Part shown: positions 1 through 8,250 of the stretch, piece by piece
Numbering within the stretch: position 1 is the stretch's first letter
Layout: each line of letters opens with the position of its first letter
From: Pseudomonas lini
GTDB taxonomy: Bacteria; Pseudomonadota; Gammaproteobacteria; Pseudomonadales; Pseudomonadaceae
Assembly: GCF_001042905.1 (NCBI RefSeq)
Contig: NZ_JYLB01000003.1
Span: 372,001-436,000, forward strand
DNA length: 64,000 nt
Direction of reading: 5' to 3'
The notes under the pieces: generated by a model
What the model was told of the DNA's origin: nothing
Seen by the model: the letters and a program-made list of their open reading frames with translations, nothing else
The model's database searches: none
Program-made: the position numbers and the translations under genes

Positions 1-467
1 TCTTCGACCTGCCGTACGTCGAGGCCGAGCGGCTTTGCGGTCTGCAGAGCCGGACATTTCTCGCCGAACTGATGCCGCAATACCCGATCTACGTGCCGAT
101 GCTGCCCCCGGCGGCACAGGCCTGTATCGGCCGGATTCATCCCGACGGTCAGGAGGCCTTCGACATTCTTGAACGCGAAGGCTTCGAGACCAACAGCTAC
201 ATCGACCTGTTCGACGGTGGCCCGACGTTGTATGCACGCACCTCGAACATTCGCTCCATCGCCCAGAGCCAGACCGGCACGGTGCACCCAGGCTCGGCCA
301 TCGATGCGCGCGGCAGCTACCTGGTGAGCAACGATTCGTTGAAGGACTACCGCGCCATTGTCGCCGAACTGGACTATCGCGCCGGGCAACCCGTGGCCTT
401 GAGCGCCGAGATGTGCGCGGCCCTGAATGTGACCGACGCCGGTGCGATCCGGTTGATCGCCCTGTGA
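1..467 (+). CDS. aruF: Arginine N-succinyltransferase, alpha subunit (3' part)
   Basis: Only the last 154 residues are in the window; the frame is open to the left edge from base 3. The piece reads FFDLPYVEAERL-like, then RTFLAELMPQYPIYV, then FETNSYIDLFDGGPTL, then IRSIAQSQ. These blocks are typical of the C-terminal half of AstA/AruF. The enzyme transfers succinyl from succinyl-CoA to the alpha-amino group of arginine, the first step of the arginine succinyltransferase (AST) pathway, and acts in the cytoplasm as a heteromer with AruG. The next gene starts 61 nt downstream and is the partner subunit, which supports the call. The stop codon is TGA at the end of the feature. Confidence 0.9.
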   Translation, partial: FDLPYVEAERLCGLQSRTFLAELMPQYPIYVPMLPPAAQACIGRIHPDGQEAFDILEREGFETNSYIDLFDGGPTLYARTSNIRSIAQSQTGTVHPGSAIDARGSYLVSNDSLKDYRAIVAELDYRAGQPVALSAEMCAALNVTDAGAIRLIAL

Positions 468-528
468 GCCGCCACCGGCCCCGTGCCCAACGACAGCGCC
501 CGAACAAGCGCGAAGAAGGAGCTGCATC

Positions 529-1563
529 ATGATTGTCCGCCCGGTTCAAGTCACCGACCTGCCCGCCCTGCTGGATCTGGTGCAACGGGCCGGCCCCGGG
601 TTCACCACCCTGCCGGCCAGTGAGGAACGCCTGACCCACCGAGTGCGCTGGTCTCAGCGCACCTTTGCCGAACAGGTCGAGCGTGCGGACGCCGATTACC
701 TGTTCGTGCTCGAAGACGACGATCAACAAGTGGTCGGCGTCAGTGCCCTGGCGGGAGCCGTCGGCCTGCGGGAGCCCTGGTACAACTACCGGGTCGGACT
801 GACGGTCAGCTCGTCGCCGGACCTGGGTATTCAGCGCCAGATCCCTACGTTGTTCCTGAACAACGAAATGACCGGCCAATCGGAAATCTGTTCGCTGTTT
901 CTGCGACACGATCAACGTCACGGCAATAATGGTCGACTGCTGTCGCTGGGTCGTCTGCTGTTCGTTGCCGAATTCCCCCACCTGTTCGGCGACAAGCTCA
1001 TTGCCGAATTGCGCGGCAGTGCCGACGAACAAGGCTGCTCACCGTTCTGGGACAGCCTGGGCCGGCACTTCTTCAAGATGGATTTCAGCCATGCCGATCA
1101 CTTGTCGGGGCTGGGCAGCAAAGCGTTCATCGCCGAACTGATGCCGCGCCAGCCGCTCTACACCTGCCTGCTCACCGAACAGGCCCAAGCGGTGATCGGC
1201 AAGCCGCACCCGAACACTGAGCCTGCCCTGAAGATTCTCACTGCCGAAGGGTTTACTCATAAGGGTTACATCGACATCTTCGACGCCGGCCCGGTGATCG
1301 AAGCCCCGGTGTCGAAAATCCGCACAGTGCGCGACAGCCAGTCGCTGGTGTTGGCCATCGGCACACCCGACGACCAGGCGCCAGTGTGGCTGATCCACAA
1401 CCGCCGCCTGGAAAACTGCCGCATCACCACTGCCCAGGCGCGAATGGTCGGTAATAGCCTGATCGTCGACCGGCTCACCGCCAAACGCCTGCAACTGCAA
1501 CCCGGCAACTCGGTCCGCGCCGTGCCGCTGCGTAACCAACAGCGGCAGGCGGTGGCGGCGTGA
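529..1563 (+). CDS. aruG: Arginine N-succinyltransferase, beta subunit
   Basis: This is a 344-residue full-length AstA-family protein. It begins MIVRPVQVTDLPALLDLV and contains the family blocks VGLREPWYNYRVGL, EICSLFL, HLFGDKLIAELRG, SPFWDSLGRHFF, SKAFIAELMP and YIDIFDAGP. A purine-rich site (AAGAAGGAG) precedes the ATG. It pairs with AruF to succinylate arginine. In characterised pseudomonad operons aruG is followed directly by aruD; here it is followed by a REP pair and then an unrelated decarboxylase, so the operon either ends here or this is a second, divergent aruFG copy. The identity of the family is secure; which paralogue this is cannot be settled from the window. Confidence 0.9.
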   Translation: MIVRPVQVTDLPALLDLVQRAGPGFTTLPASEERLTHRVRWSQRTFAEQVERADADYLFVLEDDDQQVVGVSALAGAVGLREPWYNYRVGLTVSSSPDLGIQRQIPTLFLNNEMTGQSEICSLFLRHDQRHGNNGRLLSLGRLLFVAEFPHLFGDKLIAELRGSADEQGCSPFWDSLGRHFFKMDFSHADHLSGLGSKAFIAELMPRQPLYTCLLTEQAQAVIGKPHPNTEPALKILTAEGFTHKGYIDIFDAGPVIEAPVSKIRTVRDSQSLVLAIGTPDDQAPVWLIHNRRLENCRITTAQARMVGNSLIVDRLTAKRLQLQPGNSVRAVPLRNQQRQAVAA

Positions 1564-1567
1564 TCGG

Positions 1568-1664
1568 AAAAGATCGCAGCCTGCGGCAGCTCCTACATCA
1601 TTCTTTACCCGCTCGCATCGATCGTTGAACATCCTGTAGGAGCTGCCGCAGGCTGCGATCTTTT
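1568..1664. repeat. REP inverted pair
   Basis: Two 30-nt arms, at 1568-1597 and 1635-1664, are perfect inverted copies with the core GCAGCCTGCGGCAGCTCCTA. The 37-nt spacer carries no recognisable gene. This is the Pseudomonas REP/REPIN arrangement, and it sits directly after the aruG stop, where it may also act as a 3' end for the transcript. Confidence 0.9.
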
Positions 1665-1790
1665 GATCTTGCATCCCTAGGCCGGCAAATTCGTCATCAT
1701 TCTTTACCCTTCCCCGTGATAGCCTTTTGTTCCTTCGGCGTTGACACTTTTGCTCAAGCCCTTCCATTCCTTTGTATTGGTGGAACTCAT

Positions 1791-2660
1791 ATGTCCAGGC
1801 TGTCACATCAAGATTTGCGCCGTAATTTCCGCCAACTGTTCGCTTCCAACGCCTGCTATCACACCGCATCGGTCTTCGACCCCATGTCGGCACGTATCGC
1901 CGCTGACCTGGGTTTTGAAGTGGGGATCCTCGGTGGTTCGGTTGCGTCGTTGCAGGTGCTGGGTGCCCCGGACTTTGCGTTGATCACCCTGAGCGAGTTC
2001 GCCGAGCAAGCTACCCGCATCGGCCGCGTGGCCCAATTGCCGGTGATCGCCGACGCCGACCACGGCTATGGCAACGCGCTCAACGTCATGCGCACCATCG
2101 TCGAACTCGAACGCGCCGGCATCGCCGCCCTGACCATTGAAGACACCTTGCTGCCCGCGCAATTCGGCCGCAAATCCACTGACCTGATCGGGGTCGCGGA
2201 AGGCGTCGGCAAGATCCGCGCGGCTCTGGAAGCCCGGGTCGACTCGGAAATGGCGATCATTGCGCGGACCAATGCCGGGATCCTGCCAGTTCAGGAAATC
2301 ATCAGCCGCACCCAGCAATACCAACAGGCCGGGGCGGACGGAATTTGCATGGTGGGCGTGCGGGACTTCGACCACCTCGAACAAATCGCCGAGCACCTGA
2401 GCGTGCCGCTGATGCTGGTCACCTACGGCAACCCACTGCTGCGCGACGACAAACGCCTCGCCGAACTGGGCGTGCGCGTCACCATCGACGGCCATGGTGC
2501 GTACTTTGCCGCGATCAAGGCGACTTACGACAGCCTGCGCGAACAACGACAGATCTTTACTCAGGCGTCGGACCTGAGCGCCACTGAACTGACTCATACC
2601 TATACGCAGCCTGAGGATTACATTCGTTGGGCGGAGGAATACATGAGCGTCAAGGAGTGA
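1791..2660 (+). CDS. Oxaloacetate decarboxylase-like protein (isocitrate lyase/PEP mutase superfamily)
   Basis: The 289-residue product starts at [17 protein letters not shown]; the reading frame is open further upstream, but this ATG has a GGTGGA site about 6 nt before it and gives the usual family length. The metal-binding and active-site block [20 protein letters not shown] is visible around residues 85-105, followed by [13 protein letters not shown] and a later IARTNAG. These match the PA4872-type oxaloacetate decarboxylases of the isocitrate lyase superfamily, soluble Mg-dependent TIM-barrel enzymes converting oxaloacetate to pyruvate and CO2. The lack of the isocitrate lyase Cys loop (KKCGH) argues against ICL or methylisocitrate lyase. 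Substrate is inferred from the family. It stands alone between repeats. Confidence 0.8.
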   Translation: MSRLSHQDLRRNFRQLFASNACYHTASVFDPMSARIAADLGFEVGILGGSVASLQVLGAPDFALITLSEFAEQATRIGRVAQLPVIADADHGYGNALNVMRTIVELERAGIAALTIEDTLLPAQFGRKSTDLIGVAEGVGKIRAALEARVDSEMAIIARTNAGILPVQEIISRTQQYQQAGADGICMVGVRDFDHLEQIAEHLSVPLMLVTYGNPLLRDDKRLAELGVRVTIDGHGAYFAAIKATYDSLREQRQIFTQASDLSATELTHTYTQPEDYIRWAEEYMSVKE

Positions 2661-2721
2661 GGGTTCGGCTGAAATGATGGTGTGGCATCTTCCCCTGATG
2701 CCGGTAAGTTAAGGCGCAGAA

Positions 2722-2815
2722 CCTGTGGGAGCGTGGCTTGCCCGCGAAGAACGATGACGCGTAATACCTGAAAAACCGCGGCGCATTCTTCGCGGGCAAG
2801 CCACGCTCCCACAGG
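2722..2815. repeat. Intergenic inverted repeat, CTGTGGGAGC family
   Basis: The arm at 2722-2751 (starting CCTGTGGGAGCGTGGCTTGC) and the arm at 2786-2815 are exact inverted copies of 30 nt separated by 34 nt. It lies between the convergent decarboxylase and carboxypeptidase genes, so it could terminate both. The same family recurs at 4211, 43080 and 63283. Confidence 0.85.
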
Positions 2816-2875
2816 ATTTTCGTCGCTCAAATTTCTTAGCTTACCTGCACCTGCATGGGAGGGTGATCTAGCCGA

Positions 2876-4117
2876 TTACTTCTTGGTCAACTCCATAATC
2901 ATCCGCGACAACAGATAAATCCTCGGTGCCACGCTCTCGACCTCGGCGTATTCCTCGGGCGTATGGATATTCCCGCCGACAATCCCGAACCCGTCCAGCG
3001 TCGGTGTACCCACCCCGGCCGAGAGGCTGGCATCCGCCGCCCCGCCGCTGCCTTCTTCCGTCAACTTGCGGCCAATTTCGCCGTAAATCCCTTGGGCTAT
3101 GGCCATCAAGCGATCCGACTCCGCCGTTTGCGGCATCGGCGGCAAGCCGCGTTTAAGGGTGGTAGTCACTTCAGTCTCGGAAATCAGTTTGTCTTTCGAG
3201 ACCCGCGCCAGATCCTTTTCGATCCGGTCGAACTCTTCCGGCACCGCTGCCCGCACGTCAGCCTTGGCGGTGGCCTGATCCGGAATCACGTTGGTGCGGT
3301 CGCCAGCGTTAAGCACGGTGAAGTTGATGGTGGTTTTCTTTTCTGCATCGCCCAGTTTGCCGAGTTGCAGAATCTGGTGCGCGGCTTCCATGGCCGCGTT
3401 ACGCCCCAGTTCCGGCGCGACGCCAGCGTGAGATGCCTTGCCTTTGACCTCGACCAAGGCGGTGGCGCTGCCTTTGCGCCATACCACCAGGCCATCGGCC
3501 GGGCGACCCGGTTCGAGGTTGAGGGTCACGTCGTGGGCCTTGGCGGTTTTCTTGATCAGGTCGGTGGCGACGTCCGAGCCGGTTTCTTCGCTGGCGTCGA
3601 GCAGGAAGGTGATTTGCGCATAGTCCTTGAAATCGAGGTTTTTCAGGACTTTCAGCGCATAGATCCCGGCGACGATGCCGCCCTTGTCGTCCATCACGCC
3701 CGGCCCGTAAGCGCGACCTTCCTTGATCTGGAACGGGCGCGCGGCGGCCGAGCCTTCCTTGAACACGGTGTCCATGTGCGCCATCAGCAGGATTTTCGCC
3801 GTACCAGTACCTTTGATAGTGGCCAGCACATGGTTGCTCTTGTCCGGGGTGTTGGGCACGAGTTCGATGGTGGCGCCGAGTTTCTTCAACTCTTCAATGG
3901 CGATGTCACTCACCTGGGTCAGGCCCGGTTCATAGCCGGAGCCGGAGTCGATATTCACCAAGCGTTCCAGCAGTTTCAGGGCTTCACCCTTGTACTGTTC
4001 GGCATCGGCGAGGACTTGTTTATGGGGTTCGGCGAAGGCTGAGGGGGTGAAGGCGCCGAGGGCGAGGGTCAGGCCGAGGCTGGTGGCCAGGAGGGAGCGA
4101 GAGCGTTTGAACGTCAT
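2876..4117 (-). CDS. Periplasmic M20 peptidase, glutamate carboxypeptidase (CPG2) type
   Basis: A 413-residue protein with a Sec signal peptide (hydrophobic LLATSLGLTLALGAFTPSAFA, cleavage likely after residue 29). The zinc site of the M20 family is intact: HMD at about 114-116, the bridging Asp in GPGVMDDKGG near 143, EE at 177-178, and a C-terminal GGNIHTPEE. The closest family type is carboxypeptidase G2, which removes C-terminal glutamate from folates and peptides; the natural substrate here is not shown by the sequence. The gene is transcribed leftward, alone, with a large palindrome upstream and a convergent repeat downstream. Confidence 0.87.
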   Translation of the reverse strand: MTFKRSRSLLATSLGLTLALGAFTPSAFAEPHKQVLADAEQYKGEALKLLERLVNIDSGSGYEPGLTQVSDIAIEELKKLGATIELVPNTPDKSNHVLATIKGTGTAKILLMAHMDTVFKEGSAAARPFQIKEGRAYGPGVMDDKGGIVAGIYALKVLKNLDFKDYAQITFLLDASEETGSDVATDLIKKTAKAHDVTLNLEPGRPADGLVVWRKGSATALVEVKGKASHAGVAPELGRNAAMEAAHQILQLGKLGDAEKKTTINFTVLNAGDRTNVIPDQATAKADVRAAVPEEFDRIEKDLARVSKDKLISETEVTTTLKRGLPPMPQTAESDRLMAIAQGIYGEIGRKLTEEGSGGAADASLSAGVGTPTLDGFGIVGGNIHTPEEYAEVESVAPRIYLLSRMIMELTKK

Positions 4118-4210
4118 GAATCGATCCTTGTTTCGTGTCGGGGTCGAAAATACCCTACCTGACTACGACACAAGGCTCTACACCGGATGCGACACATACA
4201 AACCTGAATG

Positions 4211-4399
4211 ACCACGAATCCCCTGTGGGAGCGGGCTTATGTGGCGAGGGGGCTTGCCCCCGTTGGGGAGCGAAGCGCCCCTAAAACCAGTCACCGCAAT
4301 CTTGAATTAGACAGCGGTGACTGGTTTTACGACTGCTTCGCAGTCGAACGGGGGCAAGCCCCCTCGCCACATAAGCCCGCTCCCACAGGGATTCGTGGT
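4211..4399. repeat. Large nested palindrome
   Basis: The outer arms at 4211-4264 and 4347-4399 are inverted copies of about 53 nt that include the CCTGTGGGAGCGGGCTTATG core and extend out to ACCACGAATCC/GGATTCGTGGT. Inside lies a second inverted pair, AAAACCAGTCACCGC at 4282-4296 and its complement at 4313-4328. The whole could fold into one long cruciform. It sits in the gap between the two leftward genes, just past the diguanylate cyclase stop. Confidence 0.85.
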
Positions 4400-4406
4400 G
4401 ATTGGG

Positions 4407-5480
4407 TTACACCGAATCGAGCAACGCTTTATGCGGCTTACCATCGCCGTGGCAAATGACGCGGTTGCGGCCGGTGGTCTTGGCTTCGTAGAGCGCCTGG
4501 TCGGCGTCGTTGAGCCACAGGGTCGCGTCGTCGTGGGCCGGGTTGAAGGCTGCCAGGCCGATGCTCAAACTGACTTTCAACGCCGGGTTCTGCTCGTAAC
4601 CCAACGTGGCGAAACGATCACGCAGCGCATCCATCGCCACGGCCGCGCGGTCCAGCGGCAGGCCTGGCAGCAGCACGCAGAATTCGTCGCCGCCATAGCG
4701 CCCGGCGACATCCGCGGCACGCAGGTTCTGCTTGAGCATTTTGCTCAGCCGACGCAGAACGATGTCCCCAGCGACATGGCCGTAGGTATCGTTGATGGTT
4801 TTGAAATGGTCGATGTCGATCAGCGCAATGGCCCCGCCCTGCTGCTGGCGTTGGCAACGCTGAAACTCGATTTCCAGTTGATCTTTCCAGGCACCGTGAT
4901 TCAGCAGGCCGGTCAGGCTGTCGGTGCGGCTGAGCGCCAACAGTTCACGCTTGTGTCGGCCAAGGGTATGGGCCTGACGAAAGCAGATCCAGCCCAGCGC
5001 CATCGGATAAATCGACAGTAAAGGCAAACAGGCGTACAGCTGCATCGGACTGGTTTGCGGGACAAAAGCCGGCATGAACACCAGCAGCCCGAGGCCAATC
5101 CCGAGCAGTTGCGCGACGGCGCCCTTCAACAGAAAACGCAAACCGCCGATGGCTACGTTGTTCATCGCCATCATCGACAGGGTCGCCGCGCTGGGCAGCG
5201 GATTGAACTGCATGGCGGCCACCCAGAAACCGCCGAGAAACGCGTCCACCAGGATGTTGCGGTGTTCGGCACGAAAAGGAATTTCCGCCCGACGCGCCCA
5301 CTGATAGGCCACATGCGGCCAGAGCAGCCCGTTGAGCAGCATCACCCCCCAGACCCAAGGCGCCGGGTTGAGTGGGTACATCCCTGCGCCGACACACAAC
5401 AACCCAAGGGCCAGACCCAAGGTTCGCGACGCATACAGCCTCCTGGCCAGTGAAAGTCCCTTTCCTCCTTTTTTTTCCAT
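4407..5480 (-). CDS. Diguanylate cyclase, MASE2-GGDEF
   Basis: Starting at MEKKGGKGLS the protein has 357 residues; an upstream in-frame ATG (5510) would add ten residues without family support. Residues 15-170 hold several hydrophobic segments of MASE2 type (RTLGLALGLLCVGAGMYP, WGVMLLNGLLWPHVAY), as in AdrA/DgcC-like cyclases. The GGDEF domain follows: DSLTGLLNH, IDIDHFKTINDTYGH, and an intact RYGGDEF with the active site at 263-267. An allosteric inhibition motif RxxD (RAAD, 254-257) lies five residues before it, so product inhibition is expected. It makes cyclic di-GMP from GTP at the inner membrane. The gene is divergent from the hydrolase at 5680. Confidence 0.93.
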   Translation of the reverse strand: MEKKGGKGLSLARRLYASRTLGLALGLLCVGAGMYPLNPAPWVWGVMLLNGLLWPHVAYQWARRAEIPFRAEHRNILVDAFLGGFWVAAMQFNPLPSAATLSMMAMNNVAIGGLRFLLKGAVAQLLGIGLGLLVFMPAFVPQTSPMQLYACLPLLSIYPMALGWICFRQAHTLGRHKRELLALSRTDSLTGLLNHGAWKDQLEIEFQRCQRQQQGGAIALIDIDHFKTINDTYGHVAGDIVLRRLSKMLKQNLRAADVAGRYGGDEFCVLLPGLPLDRAAVAMDALRDRFATLGYEQNPALKVSLSIGLAAFNPAHDDATLWLNDADQALYEAKTTGRNRVICHGDGKPHKALLDSV

Positions 5481-5679
5481 AGAGGCCTCTAGCGGAGCCT
5501 GACAACACACGGGTTGAAAGTGTGTTAGGAAGTCTATCAGGGCAGCGGCAAATAGCCATCACCGGTTGGCGGTCTGAATAGCATGACCTCCCCATGAGCT
5601 GAATGCCCACTGTTTGGTCTATACATGAAGGGAAGGATCGATAAACAACCTGCCCTGATCACTGCAAAGGAATAGCCTG

Positions 5680-6606
5680 ATGCTTTTGTTGGTTGTCACT
5701 ATCGCCGTCTTCGTGGCCTGGAGCTGGTTGAGCTACCCGGCCATCGGTTACTGGCTCTATGACTTGAACATGGCGCTGGAGGCCCGGCTGTACCGGTTGC
5801 ACAAGATCGTCGTGCCAATCCCTGAAATGACCGTTTCGACCTGGCAAGGCGGGCCTTACGAAGCCTCCAGCAGCGTGCTGATGCTGCACGGCTTCAGCGC
5901 CGACAAGAACATCTGGCTGCGCTTCGCCCGACATTTTGTCGACGACTACCGGGTGATTATTCCTGACCTCGCCGGCCATGGCGAAACCGGCTTCAAGGCC
6001 GGCGGTGGCTATGACATTCCGGTCCAGGCCAAACGATTGATCCAGTTGCTCGATATCTGTGGGGTCGAAAAGGTGCATGTGATCGGCAACTCCATGGGCG
6101 GCTACATCGCGGCGTGGCTGGCGGTCACTTACCCGGAGCGCATTATCTCGCTGGCGCTGCTCGACCCCGCCGGCGTCACCGCCCCGGAGCTCAGCGACAT
6201 GGAGCGACACCTGGCCCGCGGCCACAACCCGTTCTTGATTCATTCCCGGGAGGAATTCCAGTATTTCTACGCCATGACCATGGCCTCACCGCCATGGGTG
6301 CCGGGGATCGTGCTGGACGCCGTCGCCCAACGCTATGAACAGCAGCGCGACGAGTTGGAAGAAATCTTCAGGGACTTTCACGCCAGCCCGCCGATGGAGC
6401 CGAAACTGCCCGACATCAAATGCCCGGCGCTGCTCCTGTGGGGGCGCAAGGACCGCTTGATCGACGTCAGCAGCGTACCGGTCTGGAGCAAGGGCATCGC
6501 CGATCTGCAGGTGGAAATCTGGGACGGTGTCGGCCATATGCCGATGGTTGAACAACCGACCAATACGGCGCAGTTGTACCGGGAGTTTTTGGAAAGGAAA
6601 AACTGA
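5680..6606 (+). CDS. Alpha/beta hydrolase, membrane-anchored esterase/lipase type
   Basis: A 308-residue protein with an N-terminal hydrophobic segment (LLLVVTIAVFVAWSWL) that is likely an uncleaved anchor or signal. The fold signature is complete: oxyanion HGF near 70, nucleophile elbow GNSMGG with Ser138, an acid Asp in GRKDRLID near 257, and His286 in GVGHMP. It resembles pseudomonad esterases/lipases of the PA2949 type. The substrate cannot be deduced. It is divergent from the diguanylate cyclase and followed by a REP pair, so it is probably monocistronic. Confidence 0.8.
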   Translation: MLLLVVTIAVFVAWSWLSYPAIGYWLYDLNMALEARLYRLHKIVVPIPEMTVSTWQGGPYEASSSVLMLHGFSADKNIWLRFARHFVDDYRVIIPDLAGHGETGFKAGGGYDIPVQAKRLIQLLDICGVEKVHVIGNSMGGYIAAWLAVTYPERIISLALLDPAGVTAPELSDMERHLARGHNPFLIHSREEFQYFYAMTMASPPWVPGIVLDAVAQRYEQQRDELEEIFRDFHASPPMEPKLPDIKCPALLLWGRKDRLIDVSSVPVWSKGIADLQVEIWDGVGHMPMVEQPTNTAQLYREFLERKN

Positions 6607-6634
6607 TGAGATCCCTTGTGGTAAAGGGGTCTCC

Positions 6635-6728
6635 CCCCTGTAGAAGCTGCCGCAGGCTGCGATCTTTTGACTTTGCTTTATAAAGGCAAGATCAAAAGAT
6701 CGCAGCCTGCGGCAGCTCCTACAGGGGG
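6635..6728. repeat. REP inverted pair
   Basis: The left arm (6635-6670) and right arm (6686-6728) are inverted copies with the core GCAGCCTGCGGCAGCTCCTA and outer CCCCCTGTAG/CTACAGGGGG extensions. The pair lies 22 nt before the glcD start, so any glcD promoter must overlap it or lie upstream. Confidence 0.88.
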
Positions 6729-6750
6729 ATTTCGCGCTGGGTGGTGAACG

Positions 6751-8250
6751 ATGAACATTCTTTACGACGAACGCATCGACGGTGTTCTGCCCAATGTAGA
6801 CAAGGCTGCGTTACTCAAGGCCTTGCAGCAGGAGGTGCCAGACCTGGACATTCTCTGGCGCGAAGAAGAACTCAAACCCTACGAATGCGACGGTCTGTCG
6901 GCCTATCGCACCACGCCGATGCTGGTCGCCCTGCCCCGGCAGCTGGAGCAAGTGCAGGCGCTGCTCAGGCTCTGTCATGCCCGTAACGTGCCGGTGGTGG
7001 CGCGCGGGGCCGGCACCGGGTTGTCCGGCGGTGCACTGCCGTTGGACAAAGGCGTGCTGCTGGTGATGGTGCGGTTCAACAACATTCTGCAGATCGACCC
7101 CGCCGCCCGTACCGCACGGGTTCAGCCGGGTGTACGTAACCTGGCGATTTCCCAGGCAGCGGCGCCCTTCGGCCTGTATTACGCGCCGGACCCGTCCTCG
7201 CAAATCGCCTGCTCCATCGGCGGCAACGTCGCGGAAAACGCTGGTGGCGTACATTGCCTCAAGTACGGCCTGACCGTGCACAACCTGCTGAAACTCGAAG
7301 TATTGACCCTTGAAGGCGAACACCTGACCCTCGGCGCCGATTCGCTGGACGCGCCGGGCTTCGACTTGTTGGCGTTGTTCACCGGGTCCGAAGGCTTGCT
7401 GGGGATCATCACCGAAGTCACGGTCAAACTGCTGCCCAAACCCCAAGTCGCCAAAGTCCTGCTGGCGAGTTTCGATTCAGTGGAAAAGGCCGGTCGCGCG
7501 GTGGCCGAGATCATCGCCGCAGGGATCATTCCCGGTGGCCTGGAGATGATGGACAACCTGGCAATCCGTGCCGCCGAGGATTTCATCCATGCCGGTTACC
7601 CGGTGGACGCCGAAGCGATTCTGCTGTGCGAACTGGACGGTGTCGAAGCTGATGTCCACGACGACTGCGAACGAGTCCGCGAGGTGTTGCAAACGGCCGG
7701 CGCCAGCGAGGTGCGCCAGGCCCGGGACGAAGCCGAACGCGTGCGGTTCTGGGCCGGGCGCAAGAACGCCTTCCCGGCAATTGGCCGCCTCTCGCCGGAT
7801 TACTACTGCATGGACGGCACCATCCCCCGCCGCGAATTGCCTGGTGTGCTCAAGGGCATCGCCAGCCTGGCGCACGAGTACGGCTTGCGCGTGGCCAACG
7901 TTTTCCATGCCGGCGACGGCAATATGCACCCGCTGATCCTGTTCGACGCCAACCAGCCCGGTGAACTGGAACGGGCCGAAGCCCTCGGCGGCAAGATCCT
8001 CGAACTGTGCGTGAAAGTCGGCGGCAGCATCACCGGCGAACATGGCGTAGGCCGGGAGAAAATCAATCAGATGTGCGCACAGTTCAACAGTGACGAGTTG
8101 ACGCTGTTTCATGCCGTCAAAGCCGCGTTCGATCCAAAAGGCCTGCTCAACCCCGGCAAGAACATCCCGACCCTGCACCGCTGCGCGGAATTCGGCGCGA
8201 TGCACATCCACGCCGGGCAACTGCCGTTCCCTGAGCTGGAGCGTTTCTGA
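6751..8250 (+). CDS. glcD: Glycolate oxidase subunit, FAD-linked
   Basis: A 499-residue FAD-binding (PCMH/VAO-type) oxidase. The FAD-binding block VARGAGTGLSGGALPL is near residues 85-100, followed by PDPSSQIACSIGGNVAENAGG, and the C-terminal FAD-oxidase domain ends with GSITGEHGVGREK. It forms with GlcE and GlcF the membrane-associated enzyme oxidising glycolate to glyoxylate, with electrons leaving through the Fe-S subunit. Its stop overlaps the glcE start (TGATG), the normal operon arrangement. No glcC regulator or glcB/glcG is present in the window. Confidence 0.95.
   Translation: MNILYDERIDGVLPNVDKAALLKALQQEVPDLDILWREEELKPYECDGLSAYRTTPMLVALPRQLEQVQALLRLCHARNVPVVARGAGTGLSGGALPLDKGVLLVMVRFNNILQIDPAARTARVQPGVRNLAISQAAAPFGLYYAPDPSSQIACSIGGNVAENAGGVHCLKYGLTVHNLLKLEVLTLEGEHLTLGADSLDAPGFDLLALFTGSEGLLGIITEVTVKLLPKPQVAKVLLASFDSVEKAGRAVAEIIAAGIIPGGLEMMDNLAIRAAEDFIHAGYPVDAEAILLCELDGVEADVHDDCERVREVLQTAGASEVRQARDEAERVRFWAGRKNAFPAIGRLSPDYYCMDGTIPRRELPGVLKGIASLAHEYGLRVANVFHAGDGNMHPLILFDANQPGELERAEALGGKILELCVKVGGSITGEHGVGREKINQMCAQFNSDELTLFHAVKAAFDPKGLLNPGKNIPTLHRCAEFGAMHIHAGQLPFPELERF

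Noticed and set aside
1741..1776. TTGACA at 1741 as a promoter for the decarboxylase gene
   Set aside because: No -10-like hexamer at 15-19 nt spacing; the only weak candidate lies too far away.
2963..4042. A 359-codon plus-strand frame opposite the M20 peptidase
   Set aside because: The minus-strand frame has a signal peptide and complete zinc-site motifs; the plus-strand frame is a shadow without recognisable features.
5511..5679. Small frames in the gap between the diguanylate cyclase and the hydrolase
   Set aside because: The gap is a divergent promoter region; frames running through it are shadows of the cyclase coding strand.
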